From the NCBI RefSeq assembly GCF_900105055.1, contig NZ_FNTA01000004.1:3627501-3691500 (forward strand): a stretch of DNA of 64,000 bases. The letters are read 5' to 3'. How positions within the stretch are numbered: the first letter of the stretch is position 1; each line of letters starts with the position of its first letter. Position numbers and translations under genes: made by a program. This document shows positions 24,782 to 33,151 of this stretch, one piece after another. Source of the stretch: Amycolatopsis lurida (GTDB lineage: Bacteria > Actinomycetota > Actinomycetes > Mycobacteriales > Pseudonocardiaceae). The notes beneath the pieces were generated by a model. That model searched no databases. It had not been told where the DNA came from and saw only the letters and a program-made list of their open reading frames with translations.

Positions 24782-25374
24782 CCAGACGCCTGGCCTCACA
24801 ACACCGTCGTAGTCCTGCGCCGCCACCGCGCCCAGGCCCACATGCCTCTCCGCAGCGAACCCGTCGGCTACCTCTTTCCCAACGGATGGGGCGAACCGAT
24901 CCGCCCCGACTCAATCACCCACCTCTTCCGCACCCTCAACGACCAAGCCGGACTAGGACCCATCTCGCTCCACGACCTCCGGCTCGGCGCAGCGAGCCTC
25001 TCCCTCACCGCTGGAACGACCTCAAAACCGTTCAAGACCTCCTCGGCCACGCCAGCGTCGTGCTCACCGCCGACACCTACACCAGCGTCCTACTCACCCT
25101 CGCCCGCCAATCCGCCGAAGCCACCGCACGCCTCATCCTCGACGCCGCCGCTCCGCCGGACGCCGACCAATCACCGCCGGCAGACAAGCCGCCGCCCACG
25201 CCGCATAGCCAGACCCAAGAACACGCCAGCAGATACAGCCTTCAAGAGGGGAACAACCCGGGGCTGAAGCAAGCCCTCAGCCGTCCGGACCACACGAAGG
25301 CGAGCCACATGCAGGTTCGAGCACCCACGGAGCCCACACCGAGCCCACCCAAGATCACGCCGACGACTGCATGA
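24782..25374 (+). pseudogene. Tyrosine integrase, 5'-truncated and frameshifted
   Basis: The C-terminal catalytic half of a phage-type integrase. Frame 1 reads DAWPHNTVVVLRRHRAQA, PVGYLFPNGWGEPIRPDSIT and SLHDLRLGAASLSLTAG. After a one-base loss near 25015 the reading continues in another frame as NDLKTVQDLLGHASVVLTAD, TYTSVLLTLARQSAEATARL. HxxR (HDLR), GHAS and a Tyr (DTYTSVL) are still visible, but the R-H-G step reads R-L-G and the N-terminal domain is absent. It ends 46 bp from the tRNA scar at 25421, the usual int-att geometry, and served segment 1. Confidence 0.75.
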
Positions 25375-25388
25375 TCCACAAACAAGAA

Positions 25389-25412
25389 CATCCCCGCCGG
25401 TCAGCGGGGATG
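25389..25412 (+). terminator. Hairpin beside att scar B
   Basis: CATCCCCGC-CGGTCA-GCGGGGATG, nine perfect pairs, just left of the tRNA copy. Equivalent hairpins occur at 40952-40975 and 47137-47160. It may terminate integrase transcripts before the tRNA copy or mark the int-proximal att arm. Confidence 0.55.
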
Positions 25413-25420
25413 TCGAAGAG

Positions 25421-25465
25421 TGGGCCGCCTGGGGCTCGAACCCAGAACCTACAGATTAAAAGTCC
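25421..25465 (-). repeat. tRNA-Lys 3' copy (att scar B)
   Basis: 45 bp matching the tRNA-Lys(UUU) 3' end through the anticodon, with one substitution (ACAGATT for ACGGATT). It separates segments 1 and 2. Confidence 0.85.
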
Positions 25466-25593
25466 CCTCCGCCACTGTGCCAGGCAGTGCCGTGAAGTGT
25501 CGGATTTCGACCATTCGTGCAGGTCAACGCGGGCATCACAGCCGAACCGGGTGTCAGTCCGCATCGGGTGGTGCCGGGCTCTATGTCAGCAAC

Positions 25594-25611
25594 AGAGCCC
25601 AATCGGAGACG
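25594..25611 (+). repeat. Conserved att-arm motif, copy 2
   Basis: AGAGCCCAATCGGAGACG, 129 bp right of scar B; shared context includes TTCGTGCAGGTCAACG and GGGCTCTATGTC to its left. No gene is seen between 25466 and 25882. Confidence 0.65.
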
Positions 25612-25882
25612 GCGTGATCCTCCACTGCTCCACTCTCTCAACACTAAAGTCGACTAACGAGCAGATTCGCCAGCTCGCCCGATACGCGGAGAATCGAGGC
25701 ATCATTCGCCTGGCCTGAACAACGTTGCCGGCAGCGCCCGTAACCGCTGCCGGTCAATTGTGGTCGGCGCGACCTGCAGCAGCGAGATCACAGTCTCTGT
25801 TGCAAGTGCCTATTCCCGCCCATGGTCCGCAGTGCGGTCATCGACGTTCGTCCCACGAGGAACGGTCCCAGCGGCGACGAGG

Positions 25883-26390
25883 TTAGGTTATCGACCTGCT
25901 AACGATCATCGAAGCGGGACGGCTTCGTAAGCTGAACGTCGACCGATTAACCATCAGGGCAGGCCGACGGGTGCACCCATCGAAGCCCCAACCTTGCCCA
26001 CTTTCCCTAGCACGAGCAACTCCAACGGGGATTGCATCCTCGTATCCAAATTCAGTTCCACAACAGTCGCAGATATCGTAGCCGGACGCCTTCCCGCCCT
26101 CCCCGCGGCGGATCACCCTGCATAAGGCCATAAACTCGACAGCACACGCCGCTTTCACAGAGCATTGAATTAGCCCAAATTCGTCGGGCTTTTTCGATCT
26201 ATTCAGCTGCGCCTGCTGGTACTGCCGACGCTTCTCGATAGCGCCCGACTGAACCGAGCTTGACGTTCCCGTTCGTGAGCTGCTGATCCCTGTAGTGACC
26301 ATAGGTACCGCTTCCGGCCACCGGATCGATCCCGCAGTCGCCACGCCAGCCGACGCAGTAGCCCGGTGATTCCTCAGACGCAAGCCCGAC
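25883..26390 (-). pseudogene. Orphan Rhs toxin tip (displaced, decayed)
   Basis: Reading the minus strand from 26390, one frame encodes SPGYCVGWRGDCGIDPVAGS and GHYRDQQLTNGNVK. The large Rhs protein has nearly the same sequence just after its core (SPGYCVGWRGDCGIDPVAGS, GHYSPQQLTNMNVK). After a frameshift it continues EKRRQYQQAQLNRSKKP (cf. EKRRQFEQSR-MTGGKKP) and then diverges into a different tail with GYDICDCCGTEFGYEDA, a Cys-rich motif. It has no start and no Rhs repeats. It is a leftover alternative C-terminal cassette lying behind the toxin-immunity pair. Confidence 0.65.
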
Positions 26391-26867
26391 TCAGGAGCGA
26401 TCTACTTCGAATTCCTCAAGCGCACCCCTAACCTCATCAAGGTCGTATCCGGTACGCAGAAACAACTCGCGCCCCTCCAACAACGAGACCACATATTGCA
26501 TCATACGCAGCCAACTGGAAATCAGATGACCTGACAGCTCCCCAACCGCTTCCCGACTACCCGGAAGGTCGGACAGCACTGGGCGCAGAGTGGATCCAGA
26601 GACGGAGCCGACCTCGTACGCATCGCCGAATACAATCCGAACCCTTAAGGCCTGCCCGGCGAGATTCGTGAACGAATCTACGAATTCGACCAGGATTGAC
26701 AGCTCCCCAGGAGCCGCGATCTTACTCGCAAGAAGCCTCTCCTCGTATTCGCACAACTGATAGGTTAATTGCCGAATTACCTTGAACTGATTTTCGCTAA
26801 TAAGTACGCAGGATTGAGAGTCGTCGAATCCACCCACCCTTACATCATCGGAATCACTCGAGTACAT
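26391..26867 (-). CDS. Candidate immunity protein for the HINT-Rhs toxin
   Basis: A 158-residue acidic protein starting at ATG 26867, overlapping the last 14 bases of the Rhs gene. It is helical, with no membrane segment (SENQFKVIRQLTYQLCEYEE, LLEGRELFLRTGYDLDEVRG). Immediate overlap with the toxin 3' end, low complexity of conserved motifs and lower GC than the flanks are typical of polymorphic-toxin immunity genes. I do not recognise an Imm family. A longer in-frame start at 26927 would overlap the toxin by 74 bases. The immunity function is inferred from position. Confidence 0.6.
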   Translation of the reverse strand: MYSSDSDDVRVGGFDDSQSCVLISENQFKVIRQLTYQLCEYEERLLASKIAAPGELSILVEFVDSFTNLAGQALRVRIVFGDAYEVGSVSGSTLRPVLSDLPGSREAVGELSGHLISSWLRMMQYVVSLLEGRELFLRTGYDLDEVRGALEEFEVDRS

Positions 26868-29800
26868 TCTTGAACCAATCATATCCACCTCGCGGCGTAT
26901 ACACAGTTCCGCCCACTCCATCCTCAATCACGACAGCCCCCTTACTTGGATCCCAGTATCCGACTCGCCCGTTCCTGAGGTATCTGGTCTCGATATTTGG
27001 AATCTGCTCGTTGATTATTCCATCAACATAGTGCCCAAGAGCCCTCTCGTCGACGCCGCGCACGAAATGGGTCCCGTCACCATCAAGCGCCCTCCTATTG
27101 GCATGATCGGCAATGTTCTTTGCGATCGGGTCCAGTGAACAGTTGTGAACGAGGATCGGCGTAGTCTCGACGAGCACGTGGTAGGTGTGCAGGGTGTCGA
27201 TGGTGAGGTTGTAGACGCGCTGGTGCTGGGGCTGCCAACGGTCAACCTTGACCAGGGTGACGACCGCTCCGTTATTCGTCCGGAGGGTATCACCGGTCTT
27301 GAGGTCGGTCGCATCGGTCCAGGACGCGCGGCCTGGCGACCAGAACGGGTGTTTGTCGGTCGCGATGACCACGCCGACCTTGTCCCCGCTGGGGCCGTCG
27401 ATGTCGACGGTCAGTTCGACCAGGTTCTTTTGACCTTCACCGACGATCGTCGCGATTACCGGGCGCGGCTCGGTTCTGCCGGTTTCAGGGTCCGTGGCGA
27501 CGACCTCGTCACCGACCTCGACCTCCTCGATCGGCTTCGTCACCCCGCCGACAAGCAGCACTCGAGTCCCCGCGACAAAACTATTCGACGTGGCACACTT
27601 AGCCGCGGCCGGCCCGGCATCACCGGCCAACTTCGTACCCTGCTTAGCAACAGCCTTGGCTCCCGCAGCCGCCCAGCCGACGAAGGGGATAGCGGCGGCG
27701 GAGAGTCCTGCGTTGAAGTCGTCGCCTTCGCCAGCGTAGATTGCCGCGTTGACGATATCTGCGGCCTCGCCGACCAAGGGAATGTAGCCGACGATGTCAA
27801 GTCCGTTATGCGCGGCGTCGGAGAGGCTTTCCGATCTGAACAACTGCCAGACCGCGCCTGCGCCGGTCCAGGGCACCGCTACGGCGTCTATCCACTCCAG
27901 GGGCGTTTGAGGACGACGCTTCGGCTTCTTCCCGCCGGTCATTCGGGACTGCTCGAACTGCCGGCGTTTCTCGTTAGCGCCCGGCTGGCCGCGCTTGACG
28001 TTCATGTTCGTGAGCTGCTGGGGGCTGTAGTGACCGTGGATGCCGCTTCCGGCCACCGGGTCGATCCCACAGTCGCCACGCCAACCCACGCAATAACCCG
28101 GCGAGTCCTCAGGCGCGAGGCCGGTGGGGTCGCTGAGCGCGATCGGGTTGTTGTTGGCGTAGCTGTAGCCGTTGATCTGCTGCGGGCTGGATGGGTCGAG
28201 AAGCGGATCCAGGGACACGAAGCGACCCAGGTCTGCGTCGTAGTCACGAGCACCGAGATGTGTGAGACCGGTCGAGGCATCGATCGTGCCACCGACAAAA
28301 CCACGCTCACCCGGCATGCCCGCGTCCGGGCCACGCTGGCTGCCGAAGGGGGTTTGGCGCCGCTGCTTGACCGTGAGGTCGTTCGCGTTGATCGCGACCT
28401 GCGTGGTGCCCTGATGATCACCAGCCAGCCATGTCAAGGCGGTGTTGGTCCGCATCGCGACGGTCGCCCCGCCGTGGGTGTAGTACCTCGTCGTGGTCGC
28501 GTTCCCGCTGGCCTTGTCGAGGCGAACTTCCTGTTGCCCGAGGTAGAGCGTCGTGCCCGTCGGATCACGCCGGATCAGCCGATCGCCGTCGGCGTCGTAG
28601 AGGAACGACGTGTCCGAAGCGCCCTCGGTCACCCTTTCGAGCTTGTTCTCGACGTTCCATTCGAGGTTCTGCTGTCCGGAGACACCGGGGCGGGCCTTGG
28701 TGTTGCCGAGTTGGTCGTAGGTGTACTGAGTCGTCTTGCCGCCCGCAGGCCCTTCCGACGTGACGGAGTTCAGCACATGCGGTTTGGCGGTTCCGGGAGC
28801 GGCGTAGCTGTACTTGCGGGTGATGTCGCCACCGGCCAGGTGCTGGGTGTCACCGGTCCGGTTGCCCGACTTGTCATAGGTGAAGGACTGCCAGTACGGG
28901 GCCGGACCACCGAGGGCGTTGACCGCGGGGAGAGCGCCACAGTCGGCATTGGCAGGGGTCCATGCCTCGGTGAGGCGTTTCAGATAGTCGTAGCCGAAGC
29001 ACTGCTTGTCGACCGGCTGCCCCACTGGGGCATTACCGATCGAGGTGATATTGCCCGCCGGGTTGTAGGTGTAGCGGGTGTCGGTCTGCATCGGCTGCGG
29101 GATCTCGGCATCGACGATGGTGCGATCGAGCCGCCGGGTGTTGGTGTCGTAATAGTTCGACAGCCAAGCCCGTTTCCCATCGGTGCTGGTGCTGCTTTCA
29201 CCGCCGAGCTGCAGTCGTTGTGGTTCGCCGTAGCGCGTGTATGTGGTGTCGGACACGTAGTCCTGGTAGTCGGGGCCGTCCCAGCTGCCTTCGGTTGTGA
29301 GGGGGTTCCCGAGATCGTCGTAGACGTGGAGCATGCTCTCCGCAGGCAGGTCACCAGACTTGGGAACACCGGCGCCACCGACACTTCCGTCCGGGTTGTA
29401 CTGCAGGAACGACTGGTAGGTGCCGGCGAGCTTCGGCCCTTCGACCGGCGGAATGATGATTGACTGGACCGTCGGCTGATACAGCGGCCCGTAGACGTTG
29501 ACCTTCTTGACGTAGGCGTTGCCGTCGACCCAGCGAGTTGACGACGCGACCTTCCCGATGCCTTTGAACGCGGTGTCGTAGGCCCATTCACTGAGCTTGG
29601 TTCCCGACAGGTTGTCTTTGAAGACGCCGGTCTTGCGGCCGAGTTGGTCGTAGCGGTAGGCGAGTGTGATGTTGCGGGCGTCGGTGCTGCTGGTTTGCTG
29701 GTTCAGCTTGTTGTAGGTGTAGGTGGTGGCGCCGCGGTCGGGATCGTCGGTGCGGATCAGCGAGCCGTGGATGTCGTAGGTGTAGGACCAGCGGTTGCCG

Positions 29801-32800
29801 CTCGAGTCGGTGATGGCGGCAAGTTTGTCGGAAGGGGTGTAATCGTATTTGGTTTCGTCGTAGGTGCCGGTCGGCTGGGCGCCGTGGTACTGCCGAAGGC
29901 TGCGGGTGCGACCACGGGCGTCGGTGATCGTGGTGGTCGCGAGACCGCCTTCCGGCGGTGTGACGCTGACCGAGTCTCCGCCATAGGCTGTGCTGGTTCG
30001 CCACTTCTCGTGTCCGCCGGCCCGGTAGATCGATGCAGTGGACCTGCCGGCTCCGTCGAACTCGGTGACGGTCAGTCCGGGGACCTCGGTATCGCTGGCG
30101 ACCCAGAGCGAGGTATCGACGGGTTTGTCGTTGTAGAAGGGTTGTGTTGTCTTGTAGGCCCGGCCCTGTGAGTCGTATCGCGTGTCCACAAGCAGCCTGC
30201 CGCCACCAGGTGCGGGTGCCTGGGCTTGCCGGGTCCGGTAGAGACCATCGAGGATCGCGGTCGAAGTGGTGTAGTTCCCGTTAGGGCCGATACTTGTCGT
30301 GGTGACCGAGCTGGGGGCGTCCTTCCGGACCTCATAGGCGAAGCGAGCGTTACCTTGAGCGTTCTCTGCCCGGGGCCGGTTCGGTTGCCAGACTTCCGTC
30401 TTGCGCCCGAGCGCGTCGTAACTGATCTCCGTGACGCGGTTGTTGGGATCGGTGACCTTCAGGGGTAGTCCCCACGCGGGCTCGAACGCCGTGGTCGTCT
30501 TGTGCCCCAACGCATTGGAGGTGGCGAGCTGCGCGACAGGGCCCCCGATGGCCGGCGTATAGGTCGAGGTAGTGGTGTTACCCTCGGCATCGGTGACCTC
30601 GAGCGGACGACCGTAGACGTCGAGTTTGGTCTTGGAACTGGTTCGGTAGACCGGAGTGAAGCCGTTGTAGCTGTCGACTTCTTCAGCCAGCGTGACATCG
30701 CCAACCGCAGGCGGAACACCATGCGCGAGCCCGTCGTAGGACAGCCGGACGTCGGAGACGGTGTCTCGCGGATACACCGGCAGGAGACCACAGCCCGCAG
30801 AGAGGGTCTCTACCCTCGACGGGAAACTCAAAAGCCATCGTGTGGTGTTCTGCGCGTATGTCGTGGTCGTGCAGTGTTCGTCCCCGGAGATGGCGATGTC
30901 ACCGAAGTCGTTGACCTTGGTGGGCAAGCCGTTGGGATCGTATTCAGTCGTGGATTTCGCGATGCGCCAGCCACCCGAGGCCAGTGCCGCGAATCCGCGC
31001 TTGACACCGGTGTTGACCAGGTATGCCTTCAAGGTGCCTTGGGTGGCTGTAGGGCCTTGCCAGGCAGGTTCGGTGATCGTCTTTCCGACGATGGCACCGG
31101 CTTCGCCGTTCTTGACGGTACTCTCGAGAGTGAAGCCCTGGAGCCAGTCCTCGTCGACGTAGGTACCGCCTTCGCTGTCCTGCACACTCGCCGTACGCGA
31201 GCCGTTGTTGGGCAGCTTGTCCCCGTGCATACCGCGGAAGTAGCGAGTTTCGGTGTAACCCATCGGCCCGCTGGGATCGTCCGGCTTGCCGGTGCGGACG
31301 ATGACCTTGCCAAAGCCGCGGAACTCGTTCCAGGTCTTGTCTTTCTCGGACTCGAAATCAGCCGTCGAATAGTGCCACGCCGCGCCTTCGGGATAGGAGT
31401 AGCTGGTGACTTGTTCACTGCTCGTACTCATCCAGTCGGACTCCACGACCGACTCGACAACGTACTTGTTGAAGTAGTCGGTGCGCTCGGCGAAGTCACG
31501 CTGTGTCCAGGTGGCCGGGAAACAACGTTTGGTGTTGGTTTCCGGTTTGTCCGGCAACGATGCGGCAGTACAGTCGGCAGCGGCGTAGTTGATCGTGGTG
31601 ACACCGCCGGCTTCGGAGACGATCGCGGAGAGCCGGTACCGGTTCAAGGGGCCGGCCCCGTCGCCCTTGTCCACCCGGTTCGCGAGCTTCTTGCCCTCAA
31701 AGGTGACCTTGGGCAGCGAGATCGGTGTTCCGACGTGACCGGTATGCGCGATGCTTTTGAGCCAGAGAGCGGCTTTCCGGCCGTCACCAGGATCGGGAAA
31801 CTGGTGTTCCAGAGTCCAACTGTCGACATCCGCGTAGCCGGTTCCTGTCCGGACCTGAGCGGTGATCTTGGCGAGGCGTTTCGTCGACCAGAACGTCGGG
31901 CTGTAGCGGTCCTTACAGGACGGGCCTTCGCAGCGATCTGCCAAGGCGACGTCCGGGAAGTTCTCCGGCTTGTCAAGAGTGCACTGGCTGCCGGGAACGC
32001 AGCGCTCCTCGGTCGTGAAGGTCACCTTGCCTGTCGCAGGCGCAGCGTCACCGTCACGAAGTCCGTACTGGATCTCTTTGAGCGTTCCGCCACGAACGTA
32101 GGACACAGGAGTGTCTTTGAGGTTCTGGCCGTAATTGTTGGTTTCGGGATCGTAGGTGTAGCGAATCAGGTTGCCGTGGCGGTCCACGACCTTGTCGAGG
32201 TTCCAGCGGTAGGCCTGCACACAGGCGGAGTTCTCGAACTTGTTGTCCGCCGCATGACACGGTTCGCCGACGTCGTCGCCATAGACCGGTACTGTCCAAG
32301 TCGACTTCGACGCCGGCGTGGACCCGAAGAAGTACTGCGTGCCGTCGACCGTGGTGATCTTCCAGTACTCGCCGTCACGAGCACCGTTCGCGGCGCCGGT
32401 CAGGTGCTCGATGCGGGAGCCGTTGTCACTCTTCTGACGCCATGCCTTCTTCGCGGCGTCGTAAACCAGCCTGCCACCGGAACCATTGTAGGACGCGATC
32501 GCGTTATCGCTCTTCCAGCAGAGGTCACCGACCTTCGGTGGTGTCGTTCCGTTTTCTTTGTCGTCTTGACAAGCACCGTAAGCCCGTTCGACGAAGCCCG
32601 GGTGGAGGTCCCATCCGTCCCCGACCCAGGACGCCTGGTTGTTCGTGGCACTCGTGCGCCCGTCAACCGCCGACGAGGTGTAGGACAAGGCGAGGTTGGG
32701 CGTCAGGTTCCCCGGGGCTGGAGGCACACGCAGTGGATACGACCAGGAGAAATCTCCTGTTTGCGTGGACACGTCCCAGGTTGCGGTGGGCGAAAGCGAT

Positions 32801-33066
32801 GTCGCTTTGCTGGTTCCGCCTCCGTCGGGAGTGGTGGAACCAGTGGGCTGGTTCCCCGTGAGCGCGGCCAGGCTCGCTTCGTCGGGAGTACGCCCCTGCA
32901 TCGTCTGCTGTGTGACCGAGGTCGAGCCGATGTTCGGCAGGTCGACGCTCGGTCCCCCCGCAGCGTTCGCGACTTGCGTAGTGCTGACACCGCTCACTAC
33001 CAGCGAGCAGATCAGTGCGACGGTGAGGGTTCTCGAAGTGCGGCGTGTGGACGACTTGTGTCGCAT
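26854..33066 (-). CDS. Secreted Rhs-repeat polymorphic toxin with HINT domain
   Basis: A 2070-residue exported protein. A signal peptide (SRTLTVALICSLVVSG...VANA) is followed by an SpvB/TcdB-like beta region with FSWSYPLRVPPAPGNLTPNL and VDGRTSATNNQASWVGDGWD, then dozens of YD repeats from about residue 800 and an Rhs core (GARDYDADLGRFVSLDPLLD). A HINT autoprocessing domain (C1824 in KCATSNSFVAG to HN at 1974-1975) precedes a 95-residue tip from C1976. The tip (THFVRGVDERALGHYVDGII, GRVGYWDPSKGAVVIEDGV) resembles small RNase-type tips but I cannot name its family. The start has GGAGAACTG. It follows the LamG gene by 85 bp in the same direction and overlaps the candidate immunity gene. Confidence 0.88.
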   Translation of the reverse strand: MRHKSSTRRTSRTLTVALICSLVVSGVSTTQVANAAGGPSVDLPNIGSTSVTQQTMQGRTPDEASLAALTGNQPTGSTTPDGGGTSKATSLSPTATWDVSTQTGDFSWSYPLRVPPAPGNLTPNLALSYTSSAVDGRTSATNNQASWVGDGWDLHPGFVERAYGACQDDKENGTTPPKVGDLCWKSDNAIASYNGSGGRLVYDAAKKAWRQKSDNGSRIEHLTGAANGARDGEYWKITTVDGTQYFFGSTPASKSTWTVPVYGDDVGEPCHAADNKFENSACVQAYRWNLDKVVDRHGNLIRYTYDPETNNYGQNLKDTPVSYVRGGTLKEIQYGLRDGDAAPATGKVTFTTEERCVPGSQCTLDKPENFPDVALADRCEGPSCKDRYSPTFWSTKRLAKITAQVRTGTGYADVDSWTLEHQFPDPGDGRKAALWLKSIAHTGHVGTPISLPKVTFEGKKLANRVDKGDGAGPLNRYRLSAIVSEAGGVTTINYAAADCTAASLPDKPETNTKRCFPATWTQRDFAERTDYFNKYVVESVVESDWMSTSSEQVTSYSYPEGAAWHYSTADFESEKDKTWNEFRGFGKVIVRTGKPDDPSGPMGYTETRYFRGMHGDKLPNNGSRTASVQDSEGGTYVDEDWLQGFTLESTVKNGEAGAIVGKTITEPAWQGPTATQGTLKAYLVNTGVKRGFAALASGGWRIAKSTTEYDPNGLPTKVNDFGDIAISGDEHCTTTTYAQNTTRWLLSFPSRVETLSAGCGLLPVYPRDTVSDVRLSYDGLAHGVPPAVGDVTLAEEVDSYNGFTPVYRTSSKTKLDVYGRPLEVTDAEGNTTTSTYTPAIGGPVAQLATSNALGHKTTTAFEPAWGLPLKVTDPNNRVTEISYDALGRKTEVWQPNRPRAENAQGNARFAYEVRKDAPSSVTTTSIGPNGNYTTSTAILDGLYRTRQAQAPAPGGGRLLVDTRYDSQGRAYKTTQPFYNDKPVDTSLWVASDTEVPGLTVTEFDGAGRSTASIYRAGGHEKWRTSTAYGGDSVSVTPPEGGLATTTITDARGRTRSLRQYHGAQPTGTYDETKYDYTPSDKLAAITDSSGNRWSYTYDIHGSLIRTDDPDRGATTYTYNKLNQQTSSTDARNITLAYRYDQLGRKTGVFKDNLSGTKLSEWAYDTAFKGIGKVASSTRWVDGNAYVKKVNVYGPLYQPTVQSIIIPPVEGPKLAGTYQSFLQYNPDGSVGGAGVPKSGDLPAESMLHVYDDLGNPLTTEGSWDGPDYQDYVSDTTYTRYGEPQRLQLGGESSTSTDGKRAWLSNYYDTNTRRLDRTIVDAEIPQPMQTDTRYTYNPAGNITSIGNAPVGQPVDKQCFGYDYLKRLTEAWTPANADCGALPAVNALGGPAPYWQSFTYDKSGNRTGDTQHLAGGDITRKYSYAAPGTAKPHVLNSVTSEGPAGGKTTQYTYDQLGNTKARPGVSGQQNLEWNVENKLERVTEGASDTSFLYDADGDRLIRRDPTGTTLYLGQQEVRLDKASGNATTTRYYTHGGATVAMRTNTALTWLAGDHQGTTQVAINANDLTVKQRRQTPFGSQRGPDAGMPGERGFVGGTIDASTGLTHLGARDYDADLGRFVSLDPLLDPSSPQQINGYSYANNNPIALSDPTGLAPEDSPGYCVGWRGDCGIDPVAGSGIHGHYSPQQLTNMNVKRGQPGANEKRRQFEQSRMTGGKKPKRRPQTPLEWIDAVAVPWTGAGAVWQLFRSESLSDAAHNGLDIVGYIPLVGEAADIVNAAIYAGEGDDFNAGLSAAAIPFVGWAAAGAKAVAKQGTKLAGDAGPAAAKCATSNSFVAGTRVLLVGGVTKPIEEVEVGDEVVATDPETGRTEPRPVIATIVGEGQKNLVELTVDIDGPSGDKVGVVIATDKHPFWSPGRASWTDATDLKTGDTLRTNNGAVVTLVKVDRWQPQHQRVYNLTIDTLHTYHVLVETTPILVHNCSLDPIAKNIADHANRRALDGDGTHFVRGVDERALGHYVDGIINEQIPNIETRYLRNGRVGYWDPSKGAVVIEDGVGGTVYTPRGGYDWFKNVLE

Positions 33067-33151
33067 CAGTTCTCCAGGCTGGACGCGGCGAGGCCCGCCC
33101 CGGCGGGGCTACCTCGTGTGCGGTGGACGATTCGCGGTTCGGGCTGGAGAT

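Larger units (their letters stand above)
25297..25465 (+). repeat. Long direct repeat R1 (left of the toxin cassette)
   Basis: About 165 bp nearly identical to 40861-41020 (R2). It consists of the integrase 3' end (encoding ASHMQVRAPTEPTPSPPK), a hairpin and the tRNA-Lys copy. R1 and R2 flank the 15.5-kb LamG/Rhs segment. Confidence 0.8.

Noticed and set aside
25421..25465. Functional tRNA gene at this and the other scars
   Set aside because: Only the 3' half through the anticodon is present; the 5' half is missing at 22267, 25421, 40984 and 47169.
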